Shown piece by piece: positions 34,932 to 42,737 of a DNA stretch of 64,000 nucleotides (position 1 is the stretch's first letter; the number at the start of each line of letters is the position of its first letter). Under the pieces are notes generated by a model. It worked only from the letters and a program-made list of their open reading frames with translations. It searched no databases and was not told the origin of the DNA. The stretch comes from UBA1794 sp050946375. GTDB taxonomy: Bacteria > Bacteroidota > Bacteroidia > Bacteroidales > Bacteroidaceae. Location: the NCBI GenBank assembly GCA_050946375.1, contig JBMNUT010000001.1:1-64000 (forward strand). The letters are read 5' to 3'. A program made the position numbers and the translations under genes.

Positions 34932-37160
34932 TTATCGGCGAAGGGTGATTACCGTATAGGAATAACGCGGGAAGGTGTACTTCGCATTCTTGCGGGCTAT
35001 CTTTGCCGTCGAAGGACGGAACACTACATTTTCCTGATTCTCGTACGTGTTGGACTCTGTCAGGTCGCAACCGCCGATGGTCTGCACCTCGGCTTTCGTC
35101 TTGAACTTGAAGTTCTCTATGTTCAGCACGGCCTCTCTCGGCTGGTCGCCCATATTGGCTACATAGATTGTCATTTCCGTCTTTTCGTCGTTCACCTTGG
35201 CCGTAATGTCGAGCACCTTGTCGCTGCTGCTCGTTGCGACTACATTCGATTTCCAGGTCTTCATCATCATTTCGTCGATGCAGGCCGAAGGCTCGAACCA
35301 AATGGCATCGGCCGTGTAGTGAATGCGGCCCTGATCCCACATGTAATGCAAGCCATGCGGCTGGAAGGTATTCGCTGTTCCCAACATCTGGAAGCAGTCG
35401 CCGTAACGTTGCAGCGTATTCCAGTTGCTGGCATGGGCCAAACCGCGATCCCAGTCGCAGCGCCATCCGTTTTCTTCCATCGGATGCAGATTCAACTTAA
35501 AGCCCGGATGGTCTTTGGCCAGCTCCCTTTGGAGCACAATGCCCATCTCGTTCTCAAACCACTCCTGGTCGTCGGCAAACTTCGGGTCTGCGCTATAATG
35601 CGGATCCCATGCGAAATTGTCGCCTTTGCCCTGCTCGATAAACCAGCCGACCAGCTCCGATGCGCGATCGTAGGCCTCAGTTCCCCGCCGATAGCCGTCG
35701 CGACCGATGTTAAGCGATACCATAATGGTCATTTCCGGGTCGACTTTCCACGCAGCCTTGGCAAACTTCTTCACGCATTCCATATAACCCGGAGTCAGAA
35801 AACGCTCGTTATCGACCTCAATGTACTTCAGCCCATACGGCTCGGGGTGCCCGTGTTTCGCCCGCAATGCGCCCCACTCGGAAGTTACCGGGCCATTTAC
35901 ATACTCAACAAAGTCGCTTATATCTTCCGACGTCTCATCCATGCTCATACCGATGATAGGCACTGCACCCACAACCTCGGCAGCCTGCAACATTTCCACA
36001 AAGCCAAAGCTGTGCGTCCCATAGAGGTTGAAGCCGGTACGCAAGGTCACTCTCCGCTCGTCTACCGGCCCTATCATCCGTTTCCAACGGTAGAGATACG
36101 TATCCGCGCCTACGTCTACCATCGAGCCGTTATAGCGGAATGCCGATATTCCCTGGCGCTTCAGCGCATCGACGAAACGCTTCCGTACCGGATAGCCCTT
36201 CACTCGGCCCCATTCGCCCGGCTGCAGAAAAGCAAAGCCCAGCTCCACGCGCCCCGGGCTCTTCAGCGAAATGCCAAAACTGCCCCGCTTTGCGCTACCG
36301 GCGGGCGTCAATTCAAAAGTCACACGCTCGTATGTTCCGTCGCCCTTCAGCTCATAACCGCGTTCTGCCAGCACGGCTCCCGATTCGTCGCGCAAGGACA
36401 GATAAATAGTCTGTGGCTTTTCAGAACGTACACACAGCACTCCGTCGTAGGGCTTGCCGTCTTTCAGACAAATGCCCATGCGATAAAGTCCATGATTGGT
36501 AAGCCCGACTTCGCCCGTGCCGCCCTCGAAGTTGATAACCTGCGTCTGTCGGCCAATATAGGCATGGCCATCGCGCACCAGTTCATAGCGGTATTGCGGA
36601 TTGCCCGCCGTCAGTTTGCTCCAAAAGCGGGAAATCTGTTCCCGACCGTTGAGGCGGTCCATCATGATTTTCTGCGTCTCCGCCGGAATTGAGTCGAAGG
36701 GAACGAAGCGACCCCAGAAGCGCCAACCCGAAATGACCAGCGGCTCCCGCGTACCCGGAGCGTCGTACACATTGCGTGAGTTCACATCATACAGTTCATT
36801 GCGGTTGTTCCAACCGATGCGATGGTAGATGTTTGCCTGCGAAATCAGGTGCGGAATTCGCCGTTCGTCCAGCACAACATACACTTTCGAGTAGTCTTCC
36901 GGAGCCAAATCCAGGAAGTCTACATCCATATTCTCCTCGAAAGCCTCCCCATGGAGCAGCTGACTGAAGATACCGCCATTCGTCTGATTGTTCAAGTCCT
37001 CGATGTTTGTTCCATTAAAGAGCTTGCTTACCGTAGCAATCTGCTGACTTGCATCCACATGCAGCTGCACTACCTCGTCGGTCGCAGCCTTTTCCTGGCC
37101 ATAGGCACTCACCGCTCCCACGAGAGTCAAGGCGAATGCCCACAAATTCGTAATTCTCAT
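34932..37160 (-). CDS. Secreted GH51 alpha-L-arabinofuranosidase
   Basis: 742 aa from the ATG at 37160. Signal peptide (LWAFALTLVGAVSAYGQ), then a carbohydrate-binding-like N-terminal domain and the GH51 (beta/alpha)8 core. Blocks seen: GTNIEDLNNQTNGGIFSQLL near the N-terminus, WRFWG, FRYNGSMVD, and the acid/base region YIEVDNERF (Glu452). The C-terminal beta domain follows from ~640. Such enzymes release arabinose from arabinan or arabinoxylan. The gene stands alone, without SusC/SusD partners, and has its own promoter and terminator. Confidence 0.9.
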   Translation of the reverse strand: MRITNLWAFALTLVGAVSAYGQEKAATDEVVQLHVDASQQIATVSKLFNGTNIEDLNNQTNGGIFSQLLHGEAFEENMDVDFLDLAPEDYSKVYVVLDERRIPHLISQANIYHRIGWNNRNELYDVNSRNVYDAPGTREPLVISGWRFWGRFVPFDSIPAETQKIMMDRLNGREQISRFWSKLTAGNPQYRYELVRDGHAYIGRQTQVINFEGGTGEVGLTNHGLYRMGICLKDGKPYDGVLCVRSEKPQTIYLSLRDESGAVLAERGYELKGDGTYERVTFELTPAGSAKRGSFGISLKSPGRVELGFAFLQPGEWGRVKGYPVRKRFVDALKRQGISAFRYNGSMVDVGADTYLYRWKRMIGPVDERRVTLRTGFNLYGTHSFGFVEMLQAAEVVGAVPIIGMSMDETSEDISDFVEYVNGPVTSEWGALRAKHGHPEPYGLKYIEVDNERFLTPGYMECVKKFAKAAWKVDPEMTIMVSLNIGRDGYRRGTEAYDRASELVGWFIEQGKGDNFAWDPHYSADPKFADDQEWFENEMGIVLQRELAKDHPGFKLNLHPMEENGWRCDWDRGLAHASNWNTLQRYGDCFQMLGTANTFQPHGLHYMWDQGRIHYTADAIWFEPSACIDEMMMKTWKSNVVATSSSDKVLDITAKVNDEKTEMTIYVANMGDQPREAVLNIENFKFKTKAEVQTIGGCDLTESNTYENQENVVFRPSTAKIARKNAKYTFPRYSYTVITLRR

Positions 37161-37274
37161 AGTATATTTCCTTTCTGTTTTAGGTTTTAAGATAGGGTTC
37201 AGAACTTCATCCACGGGGGTATTAGAAAGAGGAAGTACAAGCCATCTCCCGCCCGACCTCCTCCGGTCTATGCG

Positions 37275-37282
37275 CAAAGATA
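37275..37282 (-). promoter_or_regulatory. -7 box of the GH51 gene
   Basis: Minus-strand TATCTTTG, giving a leader of ~108 nt before the start at 37160. No clear -33 element. Confidence 0.55.
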
Positions 37283-37414
37283 ACCTTTTCTCCCAAAAAC
37301 CGAGGGGACAATAATCTTAAAAACCGGGAAAAGCCACAAACTTCCGCCGCGCATTCGCCAATCGCCCCATCTCCCTACGCTTAGAAACCGTATGGACTCC
37401 GGCAGAAAGGACAT

Positions 37415-37448
37415 AAAAAACCGGCACCTCTTCGCAGGGGCGCCGGTT
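37415..37448 (-). terminator. Terminator of enolase
   Basis: AACCGGC (37419-37425) pairs with GCCGGTT (37442-37448). The A run at 37415-37420 is the T run on the minus strand. Confidence 0.75.
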
Positions 37449-37500
37449 CGAAATCGACTTATTCACACAATAAACTAATCTATAATTCTACATATATCTA

Positions 37501-38778
37501 TCAGCGTATGCGACGATAACCGTAGGTTGCCAAATCGCCCAGCTCTTCCTCAATGCGCAAAAGCTGATTGTATTTAGCCATACGGTCGGAGCGGCTCAAC
37601 GAACCGGTCTTGATCTGACCGCTGTTCGTGGCTACGGCAATATCGGCTATCGTGGCATCTTCCGTCTCACCGCTGCGGTGGGAGGTAACAGTAGTATAGC
37701 CGTGGCGGTGAGCCATCTCGATGGCATCGAGCGTCTCGCTCAGGGTGCCGATCTGATTAACCTTGATGAGGATTGAATTGGCACACCCTTGGGCTATGCC
37801 TTTGGAGAGGAACTGTACATTGGTCACGAAGAGGTCGTCGCCAACCAGCTGGCAACGGCTTCCGAGACGCTGCGTAAGTTTCTGCCAGCCTTCCCAGTCA
37901 TTCTCGCTCATACCGTCCTCGATGGAGTCGATGGGATACTTGTCGACGAGCGAAGTCAGATACTCGATTTGCTCGTCGGGAGTGCGTTTCTTGCCTTTTG
38001 CGCCTTCGAAGACCGTGTAATCATAAATGCCGTCCTTGTAGAACTCCGAAGAAGCGCAGTCCATAGCGATGGTTACATCGCGACGAGGCTCGTAGCCGGC
38101 TGCACGAATGGCCTGCAGTATGGACTCGATGGCATCCTCAGGACCGTCGAGAGCAGGTGCGAAACCACCTTCATCGCCTACGGCCGTACTCAAACCGCGG
38201 CTGTGAAGCACCTTTTTGAGGGCATGGAACACCTCAGCACCCATGCGCAATCCTTCGCGGAAAGAGGGTGCGCCGACGGGACGTATCATGAACTCCTGGA
38301 AAGCAATCGGGGCATCGCTGTGCGAACCGCCATTGATGATGTTCATCATAGGCACAGGCATCGTATAGGCATTTACCCCGCCGATGTAACGGTAGAGAGG
38401 CATGTCGAGATAATTGGCTGCCGCCTTGGCCACGGCCAGCGATACGCCGAGCAGAGCATTGGCGCCGAGCTTGGATTTGGTGGGAGTGCCGTCCAGCGCC
38501 AGCATAGCGCGGTCGATGGCACGCTGGTCCAGTGCAGAGCGGCCGATGAGTGCGGGAGCCAGCACCTTGTGTATGTTTTCTACAGCTTTCAGCACGCCTT
38601 TTCCGCCATAGCGGGTGCCGCCGTCGCGCAATTCGAGGGCTTCATGCTCGCCGGTAGAGGCACCGGAGGGCACAGAGGCACGCCCCATCACGCCGGATTC
38701 CAGACGAACGTCCACTTCTACTGTAGGATTACCACGCGAGTCGAGGACTTCGCGGGCTGTAATTGATTCGATTCTCAT
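37501..38778 (-). CDS. eno: Enolase
   Basis: 425 aa. Glycolytic interconversion of 2-phosphoglycerate and phosphoenolpyruvate. Conserved blocks: AREVLDSRGNPTVEV, SVPSGASTGEHEALELRD, VGDEGGFAP, and the C-terminal ILIKVNQIGTLSET and SHRSGETED. It has its own promoter and terminator. A candidate operator site sits directly upstream of the promoter. Confidence 0.98.
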   Translation of the reverse strand: MRIESITAREVLDSRGNPTVEVDVRLESGVMGRASVPSGASTGEHEALELRDGGTRYGGKGVLKAVENIHKVLAPALIGRSALDQRAIDRAMLALDGTPTKSKLGANALLGVSLAVAKAAANYLDMPLYRYIGGVNAYTMPVPMMNIINGGSHSDAPIAFQEFMIRPVGAPSFREGLRMGAEVFHALKKVLHSRGLSTAVGDEGGFAPALDGPEDAIESILQAIRAAGYEPRRDVTIAMDCASSEFYKDGIYDYTVFEGAKGKKRTPDEQIEYLTSLVDKYPIDSIEDGMSENDWEGWQKLTQRLGSRCQLVGDDLFVTNVQFLSKGIAQGCANSILIKVNQIGTLSETLDAIEMAHRHGYTTVTSHRSGETEDATIADIAVATNSGQIKTGSLSRSDRMAKYNQLLRIEEELGDLATYGYRRIR

Positions 38779-38838
38779 AGTTTTCTTCCTTCCTTTATTT
38801 AAAGAGATGTATCGTTATCGGTTTCTGAAAGACAGGGG

Positions 38839-38870
38839 CAAAGGTAGGAGATACGGCCGAAGAAGGCAAT
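38839..38870 (-). promoter_or_regulatory. Promoter of eno
   Basis: Minus-strand ATTG (38867-38870), 20 bp, TACCTTTG (38839-38846). The -33 element overlaps the end of the 20-bp motif site. Confidence 0.65.
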
Positions 38871-38887
38871 ACCTACTTGTAGGGATT
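38868..38887. promoter_or_regulatory. Candidate operator site upstream of eno
   Basis: AATACCTACTTGTAGGGATT. Read in the direction of eno it is AATCCCTACAAGTAGGTATT, nearly the same as the site at 18985. It ends 21 bp before the -7 box, the same distance as at the iron operon. Confidence 0.6.
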
Positions 38888-38905
38888 TCGCAGGCGAGGC
38901 GATAA

Positions 38906-39580
38906 TCAAAGACGCATGATGCGCGCTCCGGCAGGAAGTATCTCTTCCGGATTATGAGTCACGACGACCAGCGTGCGCAGCCCCAACTGTCGCTCCAGGA
39001 GCTGCCGCAGAAACGCTTGCGAAGCAGCGTCCATGTAAGTGCCGGGCTCGTCGAGAAGGAGCAATTCAGGGTCGGCGGCAAGGGCACGGGCCAGGAGTGC
39101 GCGCTGCAACTCACCGCCCGAAATCTGCCCGATGGGACGGTCGGCCAGCGGAAGAAGCCCCACATCGGCCAAACAGGCTTCGGCACGGCCGGTTTCGGCA
39201 GCAGTCGGCCGGTGCAGGAAGGAACGACGGGAGAGAAGCCCGCTGGCTACGACTTCACGCACGGTAATGGGAAAACGAGGGTCGAGCCGGTTCTGCTGGG
39301 GCAGATAGCCCATATTCAGCCGTTCTACCTCATGCCCCTGGCGAAAGTAGCGCACCCGTCCGGAAGTGGGCTGCAACAGTCCCAGCAAGATGCGCAGGAG
39401 TGTGGTTTTTCCGCTGCCGTTTCTGCCAAGAAGTGCCAGGCATTCTCCGCGAAACACCTGCATGTTTAAATCAGAAAGCACGGGGTAATTGTTGCGCACG
39501 AAGGTAAGTCCTTCGGCCTGCAGCAAGAGGTCGGGCGAAGGAGTTGCGGATGAGGGGGCTGAAGAGAAAGCTGTATTCAT
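38906..39580 (-). CDS. znuC: Metal ABC transporter ATP-binding protein (ZnuC-like)
   Basis: 224 aa from the ATG at 39580, which overlaps the stop of the binding-protein gene (ATGA). Walker A GRNGSGKTT, Q-loop LPQQNR, signature ISGGELQRALLARAL, Walker B LLLLDEPGTYMD, H-loop VVTHN. Family of Zn/Mn (ABC-3) importers. It is the last gene of a minus-strand unit. The expected permease (ZnuB) does not follow: the next gene is enolase. Confidence 0.88.
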   Translation of the reverse strand: MNTAFSSAPSSATPSPDLLLQAEGLTFVRNNYPVLSDLNMQVFRGECLALLGRNGSGKTTLLRILLGLLQPTSGRVRYFRQGHEVERLNMGYLPQQNRLDPRFPITVREVVASGLLSRRSFLHRPTAAETGRAEACLADVGLLPLADRPIGQISGGELQRALLARALAADPELLLLDEPGTYMDAASQAFLRQLLERQLGLRTLVVVTHNPEEILPAGARIMRL

Positions 39581-40458
39581 GGCTGCGCGGTAGCGGTATG
39601 CTGTTTCAGCAGGGTAGCCACGTGCAGCAATCCCTGTTCCCAATCGGCAGCCAACGGGTCGATAGTCTCAATGGGGAGCCCGGTCTCTTGTGCCAGCCAC
39701 TGCGCGGGCCGCGCGCCGAACTCGGGCTGTACGAAAATGACGCACGCGCGGTTCGCCTTAGCCTGCCGGGCAAGTTTCCCGAAGCTGCGCACGGAAGGCT
39801 CCTTTCCGTCGGCCTCAATCGGTATTTGCCGCAAGCCATAGTCGCGGGCAAAGTAGCTCAATGTCGGATGATACGAGAAGAAAGTGACCGGATGTTGCGG
39901 CTGTTCGGGCAGCAGCACGCGGAGCGAGTCGTCCGTCATGGCAATGCGCTGCAGCAAACGCTCACAGTTGGCCCGATAACGGTCGGCATTCTTCCAGTCG
40001 ATATGGCACAGGAAACGGCAGGCATTCTCAGCCATTACTTCCATGTTCTGCGGCGACATCCAGATATGCGGGTCGGGGCGCTCTCTTTCTCCCATCAGCT
40101 CTACGCCGTCGAACAACATGCGCGTGGCCAGATGCGGGCACTCCGATGCTATGCGATCAGCCCAGGAACGCTCAAAGTCGAGCAGGCCGATTCCCGCATA
40201 GGCCAGTGCCTTATGGAGACGGGCTATGTCGGAAGGCGTCGGTTCGAACGTCTCCGGATTGGCACCGCGGGGAACCAAAACGTCGATGTCTATCTGGTCG
40301 CCCGCAATATGCTTGAAGAGGTATTGCAAAGGAGCAATCGAAACGACAAGCAAGGGCTTCTCCGATTCCGAAGAGGCAGTGCGGTTACAGCTTCCCAGGC
40401 CCGAGGCAAAAAGCAACAAGACGGCAGTAAGCAAGAAGAGAGAAAGTACTTTTTTCAT
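39577..40458 (-). CDS. znuA: Zinc-type ABC transporter substrate-binding lipoprotein (ZnuA-like)
   Basis: 293 aa from the ATG at 40458, where a lipoprotein signal begins (MKKVLSLFLL...GLGSC, Cys24). Features of cluster 9 metal-binding proteins: VVSIAPLQYLFKHIAGD, NPETFEPTPSD, DPHIWMSPQNM with the metal His, and FFSYHPTLSYFARDYG with another His. There is no His-rich loop. It overlaps both neighbours by 4 bp. Confidence 0.9.
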   Translation of the reverse strand: MKKVLSLFLLTAVLLLFASGLGSCNRTASSESEKPLLVVSIAPLQYLFKHIAGDQIDIDVLVPRGANPETFEPTPSDIARLHKALAYAGIGLLDFERSWADRIASECPHLATRMLFDGVELMGERERPDPHIWMSPQNMEVMAENACRFLCHIDWKNADRYRANCERLLQRIAMTDDSLRVLLPEQPQHPVTFFSYHPTLSYFARDYGLRQIPIEADGKEPSVRSFGKLARQAKANRACVIFVQPEFGARPAQWLAQETGLPIETIDPLAADWEQGLLHVATLLKQHTATAQP

Positions 40459-41456
40459 GACAACAAGAGGATGAGATATAAAACAAAAGGTACGGAAAGG
40501 GCAAAAGCGAAGAGCACATTGGAACTCTTCGTATAAACAAAGGAAAAGAAATGCCCTTCGATAAACGACAGACAGATGAGCGAAAGCGGGAGAAGCGTAC
40601 ACAGAAGTTCGGGCTTCAGGCACATCCCGGCCACAAAAGCCAGCTCCAGCAGCAAGAAGAATGCCAGGAAGTCACGGGTACGCAAGCCTATCTTCGGCCG
40701 TTTCAGCCAATAATATGGTATGGTGCAGAGCAACAAAACAAGCTGATAGCCCACGAGTACAAGGAACCACAGCGCATAATCGGGGCGCACATAGTGCTGC
40801 ATTTGTTCCCAGGAGGAAGCGAATTGCAAGAAAAGCAGCTCCGGTTTGCCCACCGCCCAGGCAATGCCCGTGAAGAAAACATAGGCAAACAAGACTCCTA
40901 ATATGCCCGCCAAAAGGTTGCGCCAGGAGCACATGCGAAACAGACACGCACCTACTATGTAGACAGGGAGGAGCAACAAAAGTTCCGGAGCGAAGCAGGA
41001 AGCCAGCCCAAGGCACAGCAAAGCATGGTAGACGAAGCCCATCGGCCGCTCGCGCTGGTAGCCCAACATGAGGAAAGACAGCGAGCAGAGCAGCAGAAAC
41101 ATGGGGCAGGCATCGTAAAGCAACGGGTGCAAAAAGGGCAAAAGTGCAAGCCAGAAAAAGAAAAAGATAGTCTGCATCGAGGCACGGGTACGAATAACAA
41201 CAAGCTGATTATTAAGCGGTATCAAGGAAAAGCCTATCCCCAGATAGAGCAAAAGCCCGATGGCCAGCGAGATTCGCCGCTCGCCGGGCAAGAACAAGTT
41301 GAACTCCTCCCACAAGAAACTGCCCATGTGTGCCGGAGCCGGGACGTCCACACTTAGCGAGACGACCCAGCTTCCGAGCATAAAGAAGAGCACCACGGGC
41401 AAAGCGCGCCCGTAGGATACGACCCGTGCCTGAAAGGTTTTCCTTGCGCGACGCAT
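40455..41456 (-). CDS. Polytopic membrane protein of unknown function
   Basis: 333 aa from the ATG at 41456 (a TTG four codons earlier abuts the purD stop). About nine or more hydrophobic helices, for example FFFFWLALLPFLHPLLYDA, LLLLLPVYIVGACLF, LLAGILGVLFAYVFF and VLFAFALSVPFVLYLILLL. It does not look like an ABC-3 permease: there is no EAA-like or family motif. Similar proteins sit beside purD in other Bacteroidales, as far as I recall. It overlaps znuA by 4 bp. Function unknown. Confidence 0.75.
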   Translation of the reverse strand: MRRARKTFQARVVSYGRALPVVLFFMLGSWVVSLSVDVPAPAHMGSFLWEEFNLFLPGERRISLAIGLLLYLGIGFSLIPLNNQLVVIRTRASMQTIFFFFWLALLPFLHPLLYDACPMFLLLCSLSFLMLGYQRERPMGFVYHALLCLGLASCFAPELLLLLPVYIVGACLFRMCSWRNLLAGILGVLFAYVFFTGIAWAVGKPELLFLQFASSWEQMQHYVRPDYALWFLVLVGYQLVLLLCTIPYYWLKRPKIGLRTRDFLAFFLLLELAFVAGMCLKPELLCTLLPLSLICLSFIEGHFFSFVYTKSSNVLFAFALSVPFVLYLILLLS

Positions 41457-41468
41457 ACCCGCCTCCAA

Positions 41469-42737
41469 CTAAAGGTCGAAGCCGATGTCGCGACGGAAGT
41501 ACTTCTTTTCAAAGCCTATCTGCTCCGCGCCTTTGAAGGAGCGAGCCAAAGCCTCAGCAATGCTGTTGCCGTAAGAGCTGACGGCCAGCACCCGTCCGCC
41601 GTCGGTCAGCACCTTGCCTTCGTTGGCCTTCGTTCCGGCATGGAAAAGGATACTGCCTTCCACCGAATCCAGGCCCGTCATTTCGTAACCCTTCTCGTAC
41701 TTTCCGGGATAACCGCCGGAGACGAGCATCACGCAGACTGCCGTTCTGGGGTCCACCTCCAGCGTCTTCTTGTCCAGTGTGCCAGTGGCAACTCCTTCGA
41801 ACAGCTCCACCAGGTCGCTCTTGATGCGCAACATGACCGATTCCGTCTCGGGGTCGCCCATGCGAACGTTGTACTCTATGACCATAGGTTCCCCGCCTAC
41901 GTTGATCAAGCCCAGGAAGATGAAACCTTTATAGTCTATACCTTCGGCCTGAAGTCCCTCGATTGTCGGCCGGACGATGCGCTCCTCCACTTTCTGCATG
42001 AAGCAGGAATCGGCAAAAGGAACGGGCGAAACGCTGCCCATGCCCCCGGTATTCAGACCGGTATCGCCCTCGCCGATGCGCTTGTAGTCCTTGGCTTCGG
42101 GCAAAATCTTGTAGTGCTTTCCGTCGGTCAATACAAAGACAGAGCACTCGATGCCCGAGAGAAATTCTTCAATCACGACCGTGTTCGAAGCATCGCCAAA
42201 CATGCCTCCCAGCATTTCGCGCAGTTCTTTTTTCGCTTCTTCCAGGTCGGGCACTATCAACACGCCCTTCCCGGCGCAAAGACCGTCGGCCTTCAAGACA
42301 TAAGGCGGCTGCAGTGTCTCCAAAAAGGCACAGCCCTCTTCGAGCGTAGCGGGGGTGAAACTCCGATAGCGCGCCGTAGGAATCCCGTGACGCTGCATGA
42401 ACCCTTTGGCAAACTCCTTGCTGCCCTCCAGCGCCGCACCGGCCTTCTTAGGACCAATGACGGGAATCTCGTTCAATTCGGGGTCAGCCTCAAAATAATC
42501 GGCTATGCCTTCCACGAGCGGAACTTCAGGGCCTACGACCACCATGTCGATGCCGTTTGCCAAAACGGCTGCCTTGATGCCCGGAAAATCGGTAACGGAC
42601 AAAGGCAAATTCTCACCCACAGCACTCGTACCGGCATTGCCCGGTGCTATAAAGAGCTGCTCCACTTTCGGACTTTGTGCAATCTTCCAAGCCATCGCGT
42701 GCTCGCGTCCGCCGGAACCTAACAAGAGTATTCTCAT
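41469..42737 (-). CDS. purD: Phosphoribosylamine-glycine ligase
   Basis: 422 aa. ATP-grasp enzyme for the second step of purine synthesis. Starts MRILLLGSGGREHAMAWK and shows APGNAGT, GPEVPLVEGIADYF, KADGLCAGKGV, NTGGMGSVSP and EYNVRMGDPETESVM. It overlaps the DPP IV gene by 4 bp (ATGA), in a six-gene minus-strand unit. Confidence 0.97.
   Translation of the reverse strand: MRILLLGSGGREHAMAWKIAQSPKVEQLFIAPGNAGTSAVGENLPLSVTDFPGIKAAVLANGIDMVVVGPEVPLVEGIADYFEADPELNEIPVIGPKKAGAALEGSKEFAKGFMQRHGIPTARYRSFTPATLEEGCAFLETLQPPYVLKADGLCAGKGVLIVPDLEEAKKELREMLGGMFGDASNTVVIEEFLSGIECSVFVLTDGKHYKILPEAKDYKRIGEGDTGLNTGGMGSVSPVPFADSCFMQKVEERIVRPTIEGLQAEGIDYKGFIFLGLINVGGEPMVIEYNVRMGDPETESVMLRIKSDLVELFEGVATGTLDKKTLEVDPRTAVCVMLVSGGYPGKYEKGYEMTGLDSVEGSILFHAGTKANEGKVLTDGGRVLAVSSYGNSIAEALARSFKGAEQIGFEKKYFRRDIGFDL

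Larger units (their letters stand above)
37161..37500. other. 340-bp intergenic region between enolase and GH51 genes
   Basis: Contains the GH51 -7 box at 37275-37282 (minus strand) and the enolase terminator at 37415-37448. Nothing else recognisable. Confidence 0.65.

Noticed and set aside
40455..41456. ZnuB permease
   Set aside because: The product is hydrophobic enough but shows none of the ABC-3 permease features I would expect, and its usual linkage is to purD.
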